A stretch of DNA of 24,509 bases from Vulcanimicrobiota bacterium. Its GTDB lineage: Bacteria > Vulcanimicrobiota > Vulcanimicrobiia > Vulcanimicrobiales > Vulcanimicrobiaceae. Shown here one piece after another: positions 15,315 through 23,143 of this stretch. The stretch lies in NCBI GenBank assembly GCA_019245275.1, contig JAFARW010000167.1, positions 1-24,509 on the forward strand, in the 5' to 3' direction. Each line of letters opens with the position of its first letter. Position 1 is the stretch's first letter. The translations under genes and the position numbers were made by a program. Below the pieces are notes generated by a model. The model saw only the letters and a program-made list of their open reading frames with translations, was not told where the DNA came from and ran no database searches.

Positions 15315-16724
15315 ATGAAGATCTTGCGTGGAGTCTGCGCGATCTTAGGCGTGATCGGCATCGCGATCGTGTCGCTCGGTCATCTTTCGATTTCGAAACC
15401 ACAAGCCGCGCTTGCACAAGATGCCGGCATTCACAAGATCAAGCACGTCATCATCGTCATGCAAGAGAACCGCTCGTTCGATAGTTATTTTGGCACCTAT
15501 CCAGGGGCAAACGGTATTCCGGCGTCGGCTTGCGTTCCGGCGCCCCAAGGCGGCTGCGTGCGTCCGTACCACGATTCAAACGATCGCAACGCCGGTGGTC
15601 CGCACGGCGAGCAGAATGCGATCGCAGACATCAATGGCGGCCGCATGGATGGTTTCATCATCAGCGCGCAGCGCGGCCGCCGCGGCTGCCGCGCTTTAAA
15701 CAACCCGAACTGCACAAACGGCAGCCGTGTCGATGCTGTCGGCTATCACGATCAACGCGAGATTCCGAATTACTGGGCCTACGCGCGCAACTTCGTGCTG
15801 CAGGATCGTCTTTTCGAGCCGAACGCTTCTTGGAGTTTGCCGGAGCATCTTTTTCTGGTTTCGGAATGGTCGGCGTCCTGCTCTCAGATCGGCGATCCGA
15901 TGAGTTGCGTGAGCGCGCTGCAAAATCCAGACAATCCAGGCGATTTCCGCGCACGCCGTCGCGCGGCCGCGATGCAGCCCGGTCGACCGAATTATGCCTG
16001 GACCGATTTGACCTTTTTGTTGCATCGCGCACACGTCGGGTGGGCGTACTACGTGATGGGCGGCTTCGAACCCGATTGCCGTAATGACGCGATGCAATGT
16101 GCGCCGCGGCGGCAAAACGTGCGCACGCCCGGCATCTGGAATCCGTTGCCTTCATTCGATACCGTCAAGCAGGACGGTGAAGTCGGCAATGTTCAGGACA
16201 TCTCGAATTTCTTCGAGGCTCTACGCAACGGCACGCTTCCCGCTGTTGCTTGGCTTGCGCCCGCCAACCGTTACAGCGAGCACCCACCTGCGCTGATCAG
16301 CGCCGGACAAGCCTATGTAACGGGCGTCATCAATGCCGTAATGCGCAGCCCCGACTGGCGCAGCACGGCGATCTTTCTAACGTGGGACGACTGGGGCGGT
16401 TTTTACGATCACGTCGTGCCGCCGCGGGTGGATCAGAACGGTTACGGTCTGCGCGTGCCGGGGATCGTTATCAGCCCCTATGCGCGGCGCGGCTTCATCG
16501 ATCACCAGACCCTCAGTCACGACGCCTACGTGAAGTTTATCGAGGACGATTTCTTGTCGAGTGCGCGGATCGATCCGCGCAGCGATGGCCGTCCGGATCC
16601 GCGTCCGGACGTTCGCGAAAATCAGCCGATCTTAGGCGACCTACGCCTCGATTTCAACTTTGCGCAGCCGCCGCGTGCGCCGGCGATCCTTGCGGGCGGC
16701 ATCGGCCCGCCATACTCGCGTTAA
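15315..16724 (+). CDS. Exported phosphoesterase (phospholipase C / acid phosphatase family)
   Basis: A 469-residue protein with a signal peptide cleaved about residue 35 (AALA before QDAG). The phosphoesterase-family core (PF04185 type) starts at about 41 with IKHVIIVMQENRSFDSYFGTYPG, where E51, N52 and the nucleophile-region S54/D56 belong to the metal site. Later come NRYSEHPPA (about 318-326) and FLTWDDWGGFYDHVVPP with D358, D365 and H366. The family includes phospholipases C and acid phosphatase AcpA-like enzymes that cleave phosphate esters outside the cytoplasm; the substrate here is unknown. Several cysteines occur in nearby pairs (73/81, 125/133, 189/198) and could form disulfides after export. 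AAAGG lies four bases before the ATG. Its stop overlaps that of convergent manA. Confidence 0.92.
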   Translation: MKILRGVCAILGVIGIAIVSLGHLSISKPQAALAQDAGIHKIKHVIIVMQENRSFDSYFGTYPGANGIPASACVPAPQGGCVRPYHDSNDRNAGGPHGEQNAIADINGGRMDGFIISAQRGRRGCRALNNPNCTNGSRVDAVGYHDQREIPNYWAYARNFVLQDRLFEPNASWSLPEHLFLVSEWSASCSQIGDPMSCVSALQNPDNPGDFRARRRAAAMQPGRPNYAWTDLTFLLHRAHVGWAYYVMGGFEPDCRNDAMQCAPRRQNVRTPGIWNPLPSFDTVKQDGEVGNVQDISNFFEALRNGTLPAVAWLAPANRYSEHPPALISAGQAYVTGVINAVMRSPDWRSTAIFLTWDDWGGFYDHVVPPRVDQNGYGLRVPGIVISPYARRGFIDHQTLSHDAYVKFIEDDFLSSARIDPRSDGRPDPRPDVRENQPILGDLRLDFNFAQPPRAPAILAGGIGPPYSR

Positions 16725-17797
16725 GCTTTGACGAGCGGCGCAAATTGATGCAGAAACCCATCGATGCGATCCGCGGCAATACCCGCCGATTGTAGCCGTT
16801 CCTCCATCGCATCGGCGCGTGCCGGCGGCGTCACAAACATCATGGCAGCCTCTTCCTGCGCAGCGCGTAGCTCGACGTGATGCGCGTCAGCTGCAAACAA
16901 GACGGTCTGATAAGGACGAAGGTCCGCGACGCCTTCCGCGGAGCGCACTTCGGCCGGGTGCTCCAGCGTCATAAAGATCAATGGACGGCCTTCAGTCGGT
17001 AGTGCGGCCCACTCTTCCGTTAACCGAAGTTTCTCCACCGTAAAGTTACGGTCGGCAATACAGGCCGTTCGCTGGATGCCGCCGAGCTCGTAGTCGACCT
17101 GCTCGATCGCGCCGGCTTCGGAACCCCGGTAATCCAAGACGTCGGCGGCTTTTTGCACGTGCAGCTCGCGCGGTTTACCGCTTGCATCGACCCGATTCCA
17201 ATCGAAAATGCGATAGGTAAGATCGCTTGCCTGTTGCGTCTCGAAGACGATGATGCCGGCGCCGATCGCATGCAGTGTGCCGGCGGGCAAATAAAAAACC
17301 TGACCCGGCTGCACGGGAACGCGGCGCAGAAGTTCACCGAGCGTTCCGTCTTTGACTCGCCGCTCGTACTCTTCGCGTGATGTATCGCGATTCCAACCGA
17401 GGACCAGTTCGGCCCCGGGCTGCGCATCGATGACATACCAACATTCCGTCTTACCGTTCGGCTGGTGCTCGACGCGCTGCGCATACTCGTCGTCGGGGTG
17501 CACCTGCACCGATAGTGCGTCGCGCGCGTCGATGATTTTTGTGAGGACCGGAAAAATGCGGTTCGGGTCGAGGTTCCCCAAGAACGCGGGCCCGAGACCA
17601 CCGCGAAGATTCGCGATCGTCTCTCCCGCCAGTTTTCCGTTCAAGAGCCGGTTGGTGTCCCAGCACTCCCACGATTCGCCGAGTTTTTCGCTCGGATCGC
17701 CTGCTTTGCCGAAGCGTTTGACGAGCGCATCGCCACCCCAGATGGCGTCGACGAGCTTCGGCTCGATCAAGTATGGATAGAGTTGCGAGCGGTCCAT
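16721..17797 (-). CDS. manA: Mannose-6-phosphate isomerase, class I
   Basis: A 358-residue cupin enzyme interconverting mannose-6-phosphate and fructose-6-phosphate, which supplies or consumes the mannose used in glycans. The zinc site is complete: Q98 and H100 in SVQVHPDDEYA, E118 in GKTECWYV, and H176 in LPAGTLHAIG. It is of the shorter type common in Firmicutes, beginning PYLIEPKLVDAIWGG, and the C-terminal cupin is present (about 240-345). It stands alone: convergent with the phosphoesterase gene (four-base overlap at the stops) and divergent from the folate gene with 54 bases between. No regulatory site was recognised. Confidence 0.94.
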   Translation of the reverse strand: MDRSQLYPYLIEPKLVDAIWGGDALVKRFGKAGDPSEKLGESWECWDTNRLLNGKLAGETIANLRGGLGPAFLGNLDPNRIFPVLTKIIDARDALSVQVHPDDEYAQRVEHQPNGKTECWYVIDAQPGAELVLGWNRDTSREEYERRVKDGTLGELLRRVPVQPGQVFYLPAGTLHAIGAGIIVFETQQASDLTYRIFDWNRVDASGKPRELHVQKAADVLDYRGSEAGAIEQVDYELGGIQRTACIADRNFTVEKLRLTEEWAALPTEGRPLIFMTLEHPAEVRSAEGVADLRPYQTVLFAADAHHVELRAAQEEAAMMFVTPPARADAMEERLQSAGIAADRIDGFLHQFAPLVKA

Positions 17798-17851
17798 GCC
17801 CGATCATGATAACAAACGGTACGCGCCGCGGGAAAGTGGAAGGGATTGCTC

Positions 17852-19306
17852 GTGCACAACGTCCACGTCGGGATCGGCTCGAACCTCGGCGATCGCCAGG
17901 GCAACATCTTGGCTGCGCTTCAGCGCCTGCGCCGCAATGGCGAGGTTTTTGCGGTCTCTTCTTTCTACGAAACGGCGCCGGCCGGGGGCGCCGAAGGCCC
18001 CACGTTCCTCAACATCGCCGCGTCGTTGCGCACGAAATTGGATCGGTCGGCGTTCGAACGCTTCACGCGTGACGTTGAAAGTGCCGTCGGCCGAGCGACG
18101 AGACGGCCGATGGAAGCGCGACCGATCGATATCGACGTTCTATCCTTCGATGAAGCGTACGTGCATCCAAATCTCGCGACGCGCGGCTTCAATTTACTTC
18201 CGCTTGCCGAGATTGCGCCGGACCTGATCGTGCCAACCGTCAACCTGCGCGCGGCAGACCTTGCCGCATCGCTACCGGCAAATGGCGTGCGACGCAAGTC
18301 GCGGACGCTGCATTTTGATGCAAATCGGCAAGAAGAAGCGCCGGAGATTCGCATCTCGCTGGGGCGTGCCGGCGTCTCAAACGTGCGCCGCATCATCCAT
18401 CTGAATATTGATGGTCATGTGCGCACTTACAACGGCGAGTTTACGATGGTCGCCGCGTTGCCGCCCGATAAGGCGGGCGTTCACATGTCGCGCTTTGGTG
18501 AAACGCTCGAGGAGGCGACGCTTGAAGTCCTCGCGCGCCAGGACCCAGACGCGCGGATCGAGTCGCTCGTCGAGGATATTGCGCGCGAGATCATCAGCAC
18601 GCATCATGCGGTCAGCGCCGACGTACGGCTGCGTGCCGACTTTGGGTTGGAGCGCTGGACTCCCGTCAGTGGAAAGCGTGGCGAAGAAACCTACGCGTTG
18701 AGCGCGATCGCGCATGCCGATCAGACGTCGACGCGACATGTGATCGGCGCTGAAGCGGAAGGGATGACGGCGTGTCCTTGCGCGCAGGATATGGTCCGCG
18801 AGCATAGTTTGCGCGAGCTCGCGGAAGCGGGATTCGCGCCCGAAGAGGCGCAGCGCGCGCTGAACGCCTTGCCCGCCGCGACGCACAACCAGCGCGGCCG
18901 CGGCGCCGTGCTGATCGGAAGCGACCATAATCCCGTCGAGCCAATCTTGGCCGCAGATCTGGTTGAGATCATTGAAAACGCCATGTCGAGTGAAACCTAC
19001 GATCTGCTCAAGCGTCCGGATGAGTTTTTCGTCGTCAACAAGGCACACCGCAATCCAAAGTTTGTCGAAGACGTCGTACGCGGCATCGTCGCGGGTGCGC
19101 TAGAGATGTATGAGGACTTTCCGGACTCTGCCTTTATTAGTGCGTCGCAAGTGAACTACGAATCGATTCACAAGCACGACGTCTTCGCCGAAACATTCGG
19201 TACGTTCGGCGAATTTCGCGAGGAGCTGCGATCAGGCTCCTATATTGCGCGTAAGACCGACCTTGCCGGGTGGCTGCGCACCGTGCATTCTCCCGTTCTG
19301 CTCTGA
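17852..19306 (+). CDS. Fusion: HPPK (FolK) with GTP cyclohydrolase IV/IB (MptA/FolE2)
   Basis: A 484-residue two-domain enzyme. Residues about 3-145 are 6-hydroxymethyl-7,8-dihydropterin pyrophosphokinase: VGIGSNLGDR, SSFYETAPAGG, the magnesium ligands D93 and D95 in RPIDIDVLSFD, and FNLLPLAEIAPDLIVP. Residues about 165-484 are a GTP cyclohydrolase of the COG1469 family, with metal-site CPC (C308/C310) in GMTACPCAQDM, H345 in THNQR, E391 in PDEFF, and histidines at 440/442. The 35-residue gap between CPC and THNQR resembles archaeal MptA more than bacterial FolE2, where I recall the two being close together. The domains catalyse the first step of pterin synthesis and the pyrophosphorylation before dihydropteroate formation. 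The start is GTG 17852 because GGAAGGG lies seven bases before it; TTG 17846 would abut that site. Confidence 0.93.
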   Translation: MHNVHVGIGSNLGDRQGNILAALQRLRRNGEVFAVSSFYETAPAGGAEGPTFLNIAASLRTKLDRSAFERFTRDVESAVGRATRRPMEARPIDIDVLSFDEAYVHPNLATRGFNLLPLAEIAPDLIVPTVNLRAADLAASLPANGVRRKSRTLHFDANRQEEAPEIRISLGRAGVSNVRRIIHLNIDGHVRTYNGEFTMVAALPPDKAGVHMSRFGETLEEATLEVLARQDPDARIESLVEDIAREIISTHHAVSADVRLRADFGLERWTPVSGKRGEETYALSAIAHADQTSTRHVIGAEAEGMTACPCAQDMVREHSLRELAEAGFAPEEAQRALNALPAATHNQRGRGAVLIGSDHNPVEPILAADLVEIIENAMSSETYDLLKRPDEFFVVNKAHRNPKFVEDVVRGIVAGALEMYEDFPDSAFISASQVNYESIHKHDVFAETFGTFGEFREELRSGSYIARKTDLAGWLRTVHSPVLL

Positions 19307-20491
19307 ACGAACGGCGTCCGCGCTTTCGCGCAGCGCCGCAATCCGTTTTCCAAGCGAAGGATGCGTCGAAAAGAGGAGTTCATACCACGCTGGGACTTCG
19401 TCTTCGGCGAGATTCTGTTCGCGTAAACGCGTAAAGGCAGCGCAACCGACAGCTGGAGATCGCGTAGCCTCAATCGCGAAGCGATCCGCTGCCCACTCTC
19501 GCGACCGCGTAAACGCGAAGAGTACCGGCCGCAGAATGGCTGAGAAGAGCGCCGTTCGGACGTAGAGCCGGTAGAGTGTGTCTGATTTATCGTAAGAGTG
19601 ACGCTCGGCCGGCGGCATCGCCAGATTCGAAAGCCAGAAGGTTGTGCCCGCGATGAGCGCGCCGAATGCGCATAACCGCCAGCTGTCGTGTGCGACGTAA
19701 TGCCCCAGCTCGTGTGCGACAACGAACTCGATCTCATCATCGGAAAAAGACTGTAACAAGGTGTCGCCGACGACGATGCGGTGCGTCCGAAAGAGTCCGG
19801 TCACAAAGGCATTCGCCTTCTTTGTTTGGCGGCTCATGTCCACGCGCAGAATCGAAGCGTCACCCACGTTGTATCGCGCAGCTAGCCGTCTCAAGCGCTC
19901 TTCTAGCGGACCGATTAACGGTTCGAAGCGATTGAAGAGCGGCGCAATGTACACCGGCACGATCAGCCCCATCAGCACAAAGAACGGCAGCAATGCGAGC
20001 GTCGCGAAGAACGGCCACGCGTTTGGCTTGCGCCGGAGCAGCGCCGTGAATGGTATGCTGACGGCCGCCATCACTACCGAGCTGACAGCGAGCGCTTTCA
20101 CGTGGTCATTCAACCATGCCGCCGGATGCTGGTCGCTGAGCGTGAAGCGCCGTTCGATCTCGTAATCCTCGACGAACGCGGCCGGCAGTTCAAAAATGGT
20201 GTCGGCCAGCATCCCTGCGACTGCGAGGACGGCTGGTCGTAGCGCGATCGGCAGCGGTTCGGTCAGTCGCTGCAGAAGCGTGCCAAAACCGCCTGCGGAA
20301 AGCGCAGCGGCGGTTGCGATCGAGCGTAGCCCGTTTGCGACTTCGAGATTTCTGCGGATCCGTCCGTAACGCGCAGCGTCCTTAGCGACAGGCGCCCCCG
20401 GACGGCGCAGAGCAACGATCGCCTCCGTTAATCGATATAGTGCATACCCGGCGGTGAGACCGGCTCCGATTCCGAACAGAAAGCGGCGCAT
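19232..20491 (-). CDS. M48 (STE24-like) membrane metalloprotease
   Basis: A 419-residue membrane zinc protease of the STE24/HtpX superfamily. It has an N-terminal hydrophobic helix, further membrane segments at about 60-105, 133-185 and 270-325, the STE24-type sequence PLFNRFEPL and DMSRQTKKANAFVTGL, the zinc motif H260-E261-L-G-H264 in VVAHELGHYVAHD, and third ligand E332 in SREWAADRFAIE. Bacterial members are thought to degrade misfolded membrane proteins. Conserved sequence ends at THPSLGKRIAALRE; the last 25 residues lie within a 75-base overlap with the convergent folate gene and look like an overprinted tail. The ribosome site AAAGGA lies four bases before the ATG. Divergent from the amidohydrolase gene. 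Confidence 0.92.
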   Translation of the reverse strand: MRRFLFGIGAGLTAGYALYRLTEAIVALRRPGAPVAKDAARYGRIRRNLEVANGLRSIATAAALSAGGFGTLLQRLTEPLPIALRPAVLAVAGMLADTIFELPAAFVEDYEIERRFTLSDQHPAAWLNDHVKALAVSSVVMAAVSIPFTALLRRKPNAWPFFATLALLPFFVLMGLIVPVYIAPLFNRFEPLIGPLEERLRRLAARYNVGDASILRVDMSRQTKKANAFVTGLFRTHRIVVGDTLLQSFSDDEIEFVVAHELGHYVAHDSWRLCAFGALIAGTTFWLSNLAMPPAERHSYDKSDTLYRLYVRTALFSAILRPVLFAFTRSREWAADRFAIEATRSPAVGCAAFTRLREQNLAEDEVPAWYELLFSTHPSLGKRIAALRESADAVRSEQNGRMHGAQPPGKVGLTRNIGA

Positions 20492-22028
20492 GAGTTCCTT
20501 TCGATCAGGCGGCGTACGATGTTTCGTGAACGCGCGCGTCTACTCATATAGCGCCGCAGACGACCGGTACACCTTGCATGAGGGGCTCGTAGTCGACGGC
20601 GACCGCCTCGTCTCGCTCGATGCTAGCGACGCCGGTGCGGGGGTCACGCAAACCGATCTCGGCGGCGCGACCGTGTTGCCCGCATTCGCCGACTGTCACG
20701 TCCACATGACGGACACCGGCTATATGCTCGGCGCCCGAAATTTTTCAGCCGTGCACTCTTACAATGAATATGCCACAGCGGTCGCCGGGCTTCCGCGCGA
20801 GCGCTACATCTTCGGCGGAAATTACGATGAAAGCACGTGGGCGGACGGTAAGATTGCCGATGCCGCTCCCTTGGAAAAATTTTTCTCAGAAGCGCTGGCG
20901 ATGGTTTCGCGCGTCGACGGCCATTCGTGCATTGTCAATAAGAAGACACTTGGGTGGCTCGCATTGCCCGCTGCAACTCGTGGCATCGAGCGAGACGATG
21001 ACGGTAAGCCGACCGGCAAGCTTTTTCTCGAGGCAAATTGGAAGGCGCAAGCGCTCTTCTTTAGTGCCATCCCCGAACCGATGCGTCGTGCGGCGGAGGA
21101 GGCGGCGACAAAGCTCGCGCTTTCGCGCGGCGCCGTACACCTGCATGCGCAGCTCGTCGGCTTCGCCAAGGATGCGTACGCAGCAGAAATCAGCGCGCTG
21201 CAGCGACTCGCGGGTCCGAAATGGTATCCAAAGATCTGCGAGCCCGATCCAGACCTCGCACACTCGCTAGGTCTTGGTTTTGTGGGCGGCGACGTTTTCT
21301 TAGACGGCTCGATCGGCAGCTGCACGGCTGCGGTTTCCGAGCCGTTCTTAGTGGCGGCCGGCGACCAGATACCCGCGCGAGGTGCGCTCAAATACAGCGA
21401 CGACGACGTTCTGCGCTACTTTTCGCGCGCCGAGGAACTTGGGATCTCCGCGGGGGTCCACGCAATCGGCGACCGCGCTATTGAACAGTGCATTGCTACG
21501 TGGGAACGAGTGTTGCAAGGCAGGCCAACGCGCAATCGCCACTTCATCGAGCATTTTGAGATTGCTCGCGACGACCAGATCGAGCGCTGCGCACGACTTG
21601 GCATCTACCTCTCGATGCAACCGCAGTTTGACTTGCTATGGGGCGGCGCCGGCAATATGTACGAGCAGCGGCTCGGAGAGAAGCGGATGCGCACGATGAA
21701 TGCGTTGGCGCGCCTGCAGCGGGCCGGCGTTGCGTTATGCGGCGGCGACGATAGCCCCGTATGCGAACTTGCGCCGTTGGAAGGGATGCATGCCGCGGTG
21801 CATCACCACGAGCCGTCCGAACGGTTGAGTGCGGAGCAAGCGTTGACGATGTACACGCACAACCCGGCAAAACTCGTCGGCGTCGAACACGAAACGGGAC
21901 GGTTAGCGGTCGGATTGGCGGCGGATTTCGTCGTGCTCGACCGCGATCCGATTGCCGACGGCGATTTCGCTAGCGCGAGCGTACTACAAACGTGGAGCGA
22001 CGGCAGCTTGGTTTACGAGCGTGCTTGA
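20490..22028 (+). CDS. YtcJ-like metal-dependent amidohydrolase
   Basis: A protein of about 512 residues of the amidohydrolase-3 family. It has an N-terminal beta segment (VNARVYSYSA), then LGGATVLPAFADCHVHM with metal ligands H70 and H72, the central GVHAIGDRAIEQC and RNRHFIEHFEIA histidines, and the aspartate of CGGDDSPVCE. The C-terminal return to the beta domain reads TYNPAKL-like (THNPAKLVGVEHETGRLAVGLAADFVVLDRDP). The family hydrolyses amide or cyclic nitrogen substrates; the natural one is unknown. The start is not certain: ATG 20490 shares the CATG with the start of the divergent M48 gene, and GTG 20526 gives the more family-like beginning (VNARVYS); neither has a good Shine-Dalgarno. 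An upstream GTG-type start at 20454 lies inside M48 and is unlikely. Confidence 0.9.
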   Translation: MSSFRSGGVRCFVNARVYSYSAADDRYTLHEGLVVDGDRLVSLDASDAGAGVTQTDLGGATVLPAFADCHVHMTDTGYMLGARNFSAVHSYNEYATAVAGLPRERYIFGGNYDESTWADGKIADAAPLEKFFSEALAMVSRVDGHSCIVNKKTLGWLALPAATRGIERDDDGKPTGKLFLEANWKAQALFFSAIPEPMRRAAEEAATKLALSRGAVHLHAQLVGFAKDAYAAEISALQRLAGPKWYPKICEPDPDLAHSLGLGFVGGDVFLDGSIGSCTAAVSEPFLVAAGDQIPARGALKYSDDDVLRYFSRAEELGISAGVHAIGDRAIEQCIATWERVLQGRPTRNRHFIEHFEIARDDQIERCARLGIYLSMQPQFDLLWGGAGNMYEQRLGEKRMRTMNALARLQRAGVALCGGDDSPVCELAPLEGMHAAVHHHEPSERLSAEQALTMYTHNPAKLVGVEHETGRLAVGLAADFVVLDRDPIADGDFASASVLQTWSDGSLVYERA

Positions 22029-22030
22029 TG

Positions 22031-23110
22031 TTAGATAAGCGAGATCGGTTCTTTTGGAAGCGACTCGACCGACCGCAAGAGCGCGGCCGCTAGTTCGTCG
22101 CAGAGCGGATCGTCGAGTTCCTCGATTCGGCCTTCGTCGGCCAGCTGTGCTTTAAGCGGATCGATCGGCATGCGAGCGAGAACGGGCGCCTGCGCGAGGT
22201 CTGCGACGCGATCCGCGTACGATGGGCCGAAGACTTCGTAGTGTTGGCCGGTGTCGGGCGCAACGAAATACGACATGTTTTCAACGACGCCTAAGATCGG
22301 TTTCTTCAGTTGATGCACGAGATTCGCGGCTTTGCGTACGATCATCGTCGCCAGCATCTGCGGCATCGTCACCAGAACGACGCCGTCGATGGCCAGCGAT
22401 TGCAGCACCGTGAGCGGCGCATCGGACGTTCCAGGCGGAAGATCGATCAACAGAAAATCCAAATCACTCCACGTGACTTGCTCGTAGAATTGGCGGATCA
22501 CCCCGGAGACGATCGGTCCCCGCCAAACCATTGCGGTGTCCTCTTGATCCGTCAGCAAGTTCGCGCTGACGATTTCGATCGCGCTGCGCGAGCGGGCCGG
22601 AACCAACTGCGGTCTTTTCTTACCGTCCGGACCGGGCGGGGCGGCCGGATCTTCTTGGATTACGAGCGGTTTTCGCAGTCCAAAGAGCCGCGGAATCGAC
22701 GGGCCCGTGATATCGGCGTCGAGAATGCCGACGCTCAAATTGCGCCTGCGCAGGCCCGCTGCCAATAGTGCGGTGACGAGCGACTTGCCGACGCCGCCCT
22801 TGCCCGACATGATCGCGACGACATGCTTGAAAGCAGCGCGCCGCGCAAATGCGCTTGGCGGACGCATTATCGGTCGCCGATCTTCATTATTAACGGTCGG
22901 CACGCGGCCCGAGAGGCGTGCCTGAACGAGGGCCGCGACGATCGGCTCGACGCGCAGGCCGTGCGCCCGAGCGCCCTGCTCGATCGTCTCGTACTTGTTC
23001 ACGCCGCAGCCGGCGCAGTGCAAGCCGAAAACGGAAAGCACGTCCTGCGCGATCGGCAAGTCGCCGACGAGCTGGCGGATGTTCGTATCAGGGGCAATTG
23101 TAACGGGCAT
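22031..23110 (-). CDS. mrp: Mrp/ApbC-type P-loop ATPase with N-terminal DUF1858
   Basis: A 359-residue protein. Residues 1-65 are a DUF1858-type helical domain (PVTIAPDTNIRQLV, LHCAGCGVNKYETIEQGARAHG) with the pair C32/C35. From about 95 comes the Mrp/NBP35 ATPase: deviant Walker A GKGGVGKS (103-110), switch DADITGPSIPRLFG, Walker B-like FLLIDLPPGTSDAPLT, and GVVENMSYF. Family members carry or deliver Fe-S clusters through a CPxC pair after ENMSYF; here that position reads VAPDTG (A284, T287). The N-terminal MIP18/DUF59 domain found in many Mrp proteins is absent. Cluster binding, if kept, would have to use the DUF1858 cysteines. Only weak purines precede the ATG. Convergent with the amidohydrolase gene (two bases between) and divergent from the DprA-like gene. 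Confidence 0.92.
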   Translation of the reverse strand: MPVTIAPDTNIRQLVGDLPIAQDVLSVFGLHCAGCGVNKYETIEQGARAHGLRVEPIVAALVQARLSGRVPTVNNEDRRPIMRPPSAFARRAAFKHVVAIMSGKGGVGKSLVTALLAAGLRRRNLSVGILDADITGPSIPRLFGLRKPLVIQEDPAAPPGPDGKKRPQLVPARSRSAIEIVSANLLTDQEDTAMVWRGPIVSGVIRQFYEQVTWSDLDFLLIDLPPGTSDAPLTVLQSLAIDGVVLVTMPQMLATMIVRKAANLVHQLKKPILGVVENMSYFVAPDTGQHYEVFGPSYADRVADLAQAPVLARMPIDPLKAQLADEGRIEELDDPLCDELAAALLRSVESLPKEPISLI

Positions 23111-23130
23111 GGCTGAATCTCTCGGCTTTA

Positions 23131-23142
23131 GGAGGCGCCTCC
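23131..23142. promoter_or_regulatory. Perfect 12-bp palindrome covering the DprA-like ribosome site
   Basis: GGAGGCGCCTCC is fully self-complementary. Its left part is the Shine-Dalgarno (AGGAGG, 23130-23135) that lies eight bases before the TTG start at 23144. It sits in the 33-base gap between divergent mrp and the DprA-like gene. It could be an operator, or could pair between two transcripts; a perfect palindrome without a loop makes a poor internal hairpin. Chance is also possible. Confidence 0.35.
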
Positions 23143-23143
23143 G

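Noticed and set aside
15315..16724. Phosphoesterase as the missing cyclic phosphodiesterase for the MptA-like product
   Set aside because: It has an export signal and belongs to the phospholipase C/acid phosphatase family, not to the HD-type MptB phosphodiesterases.
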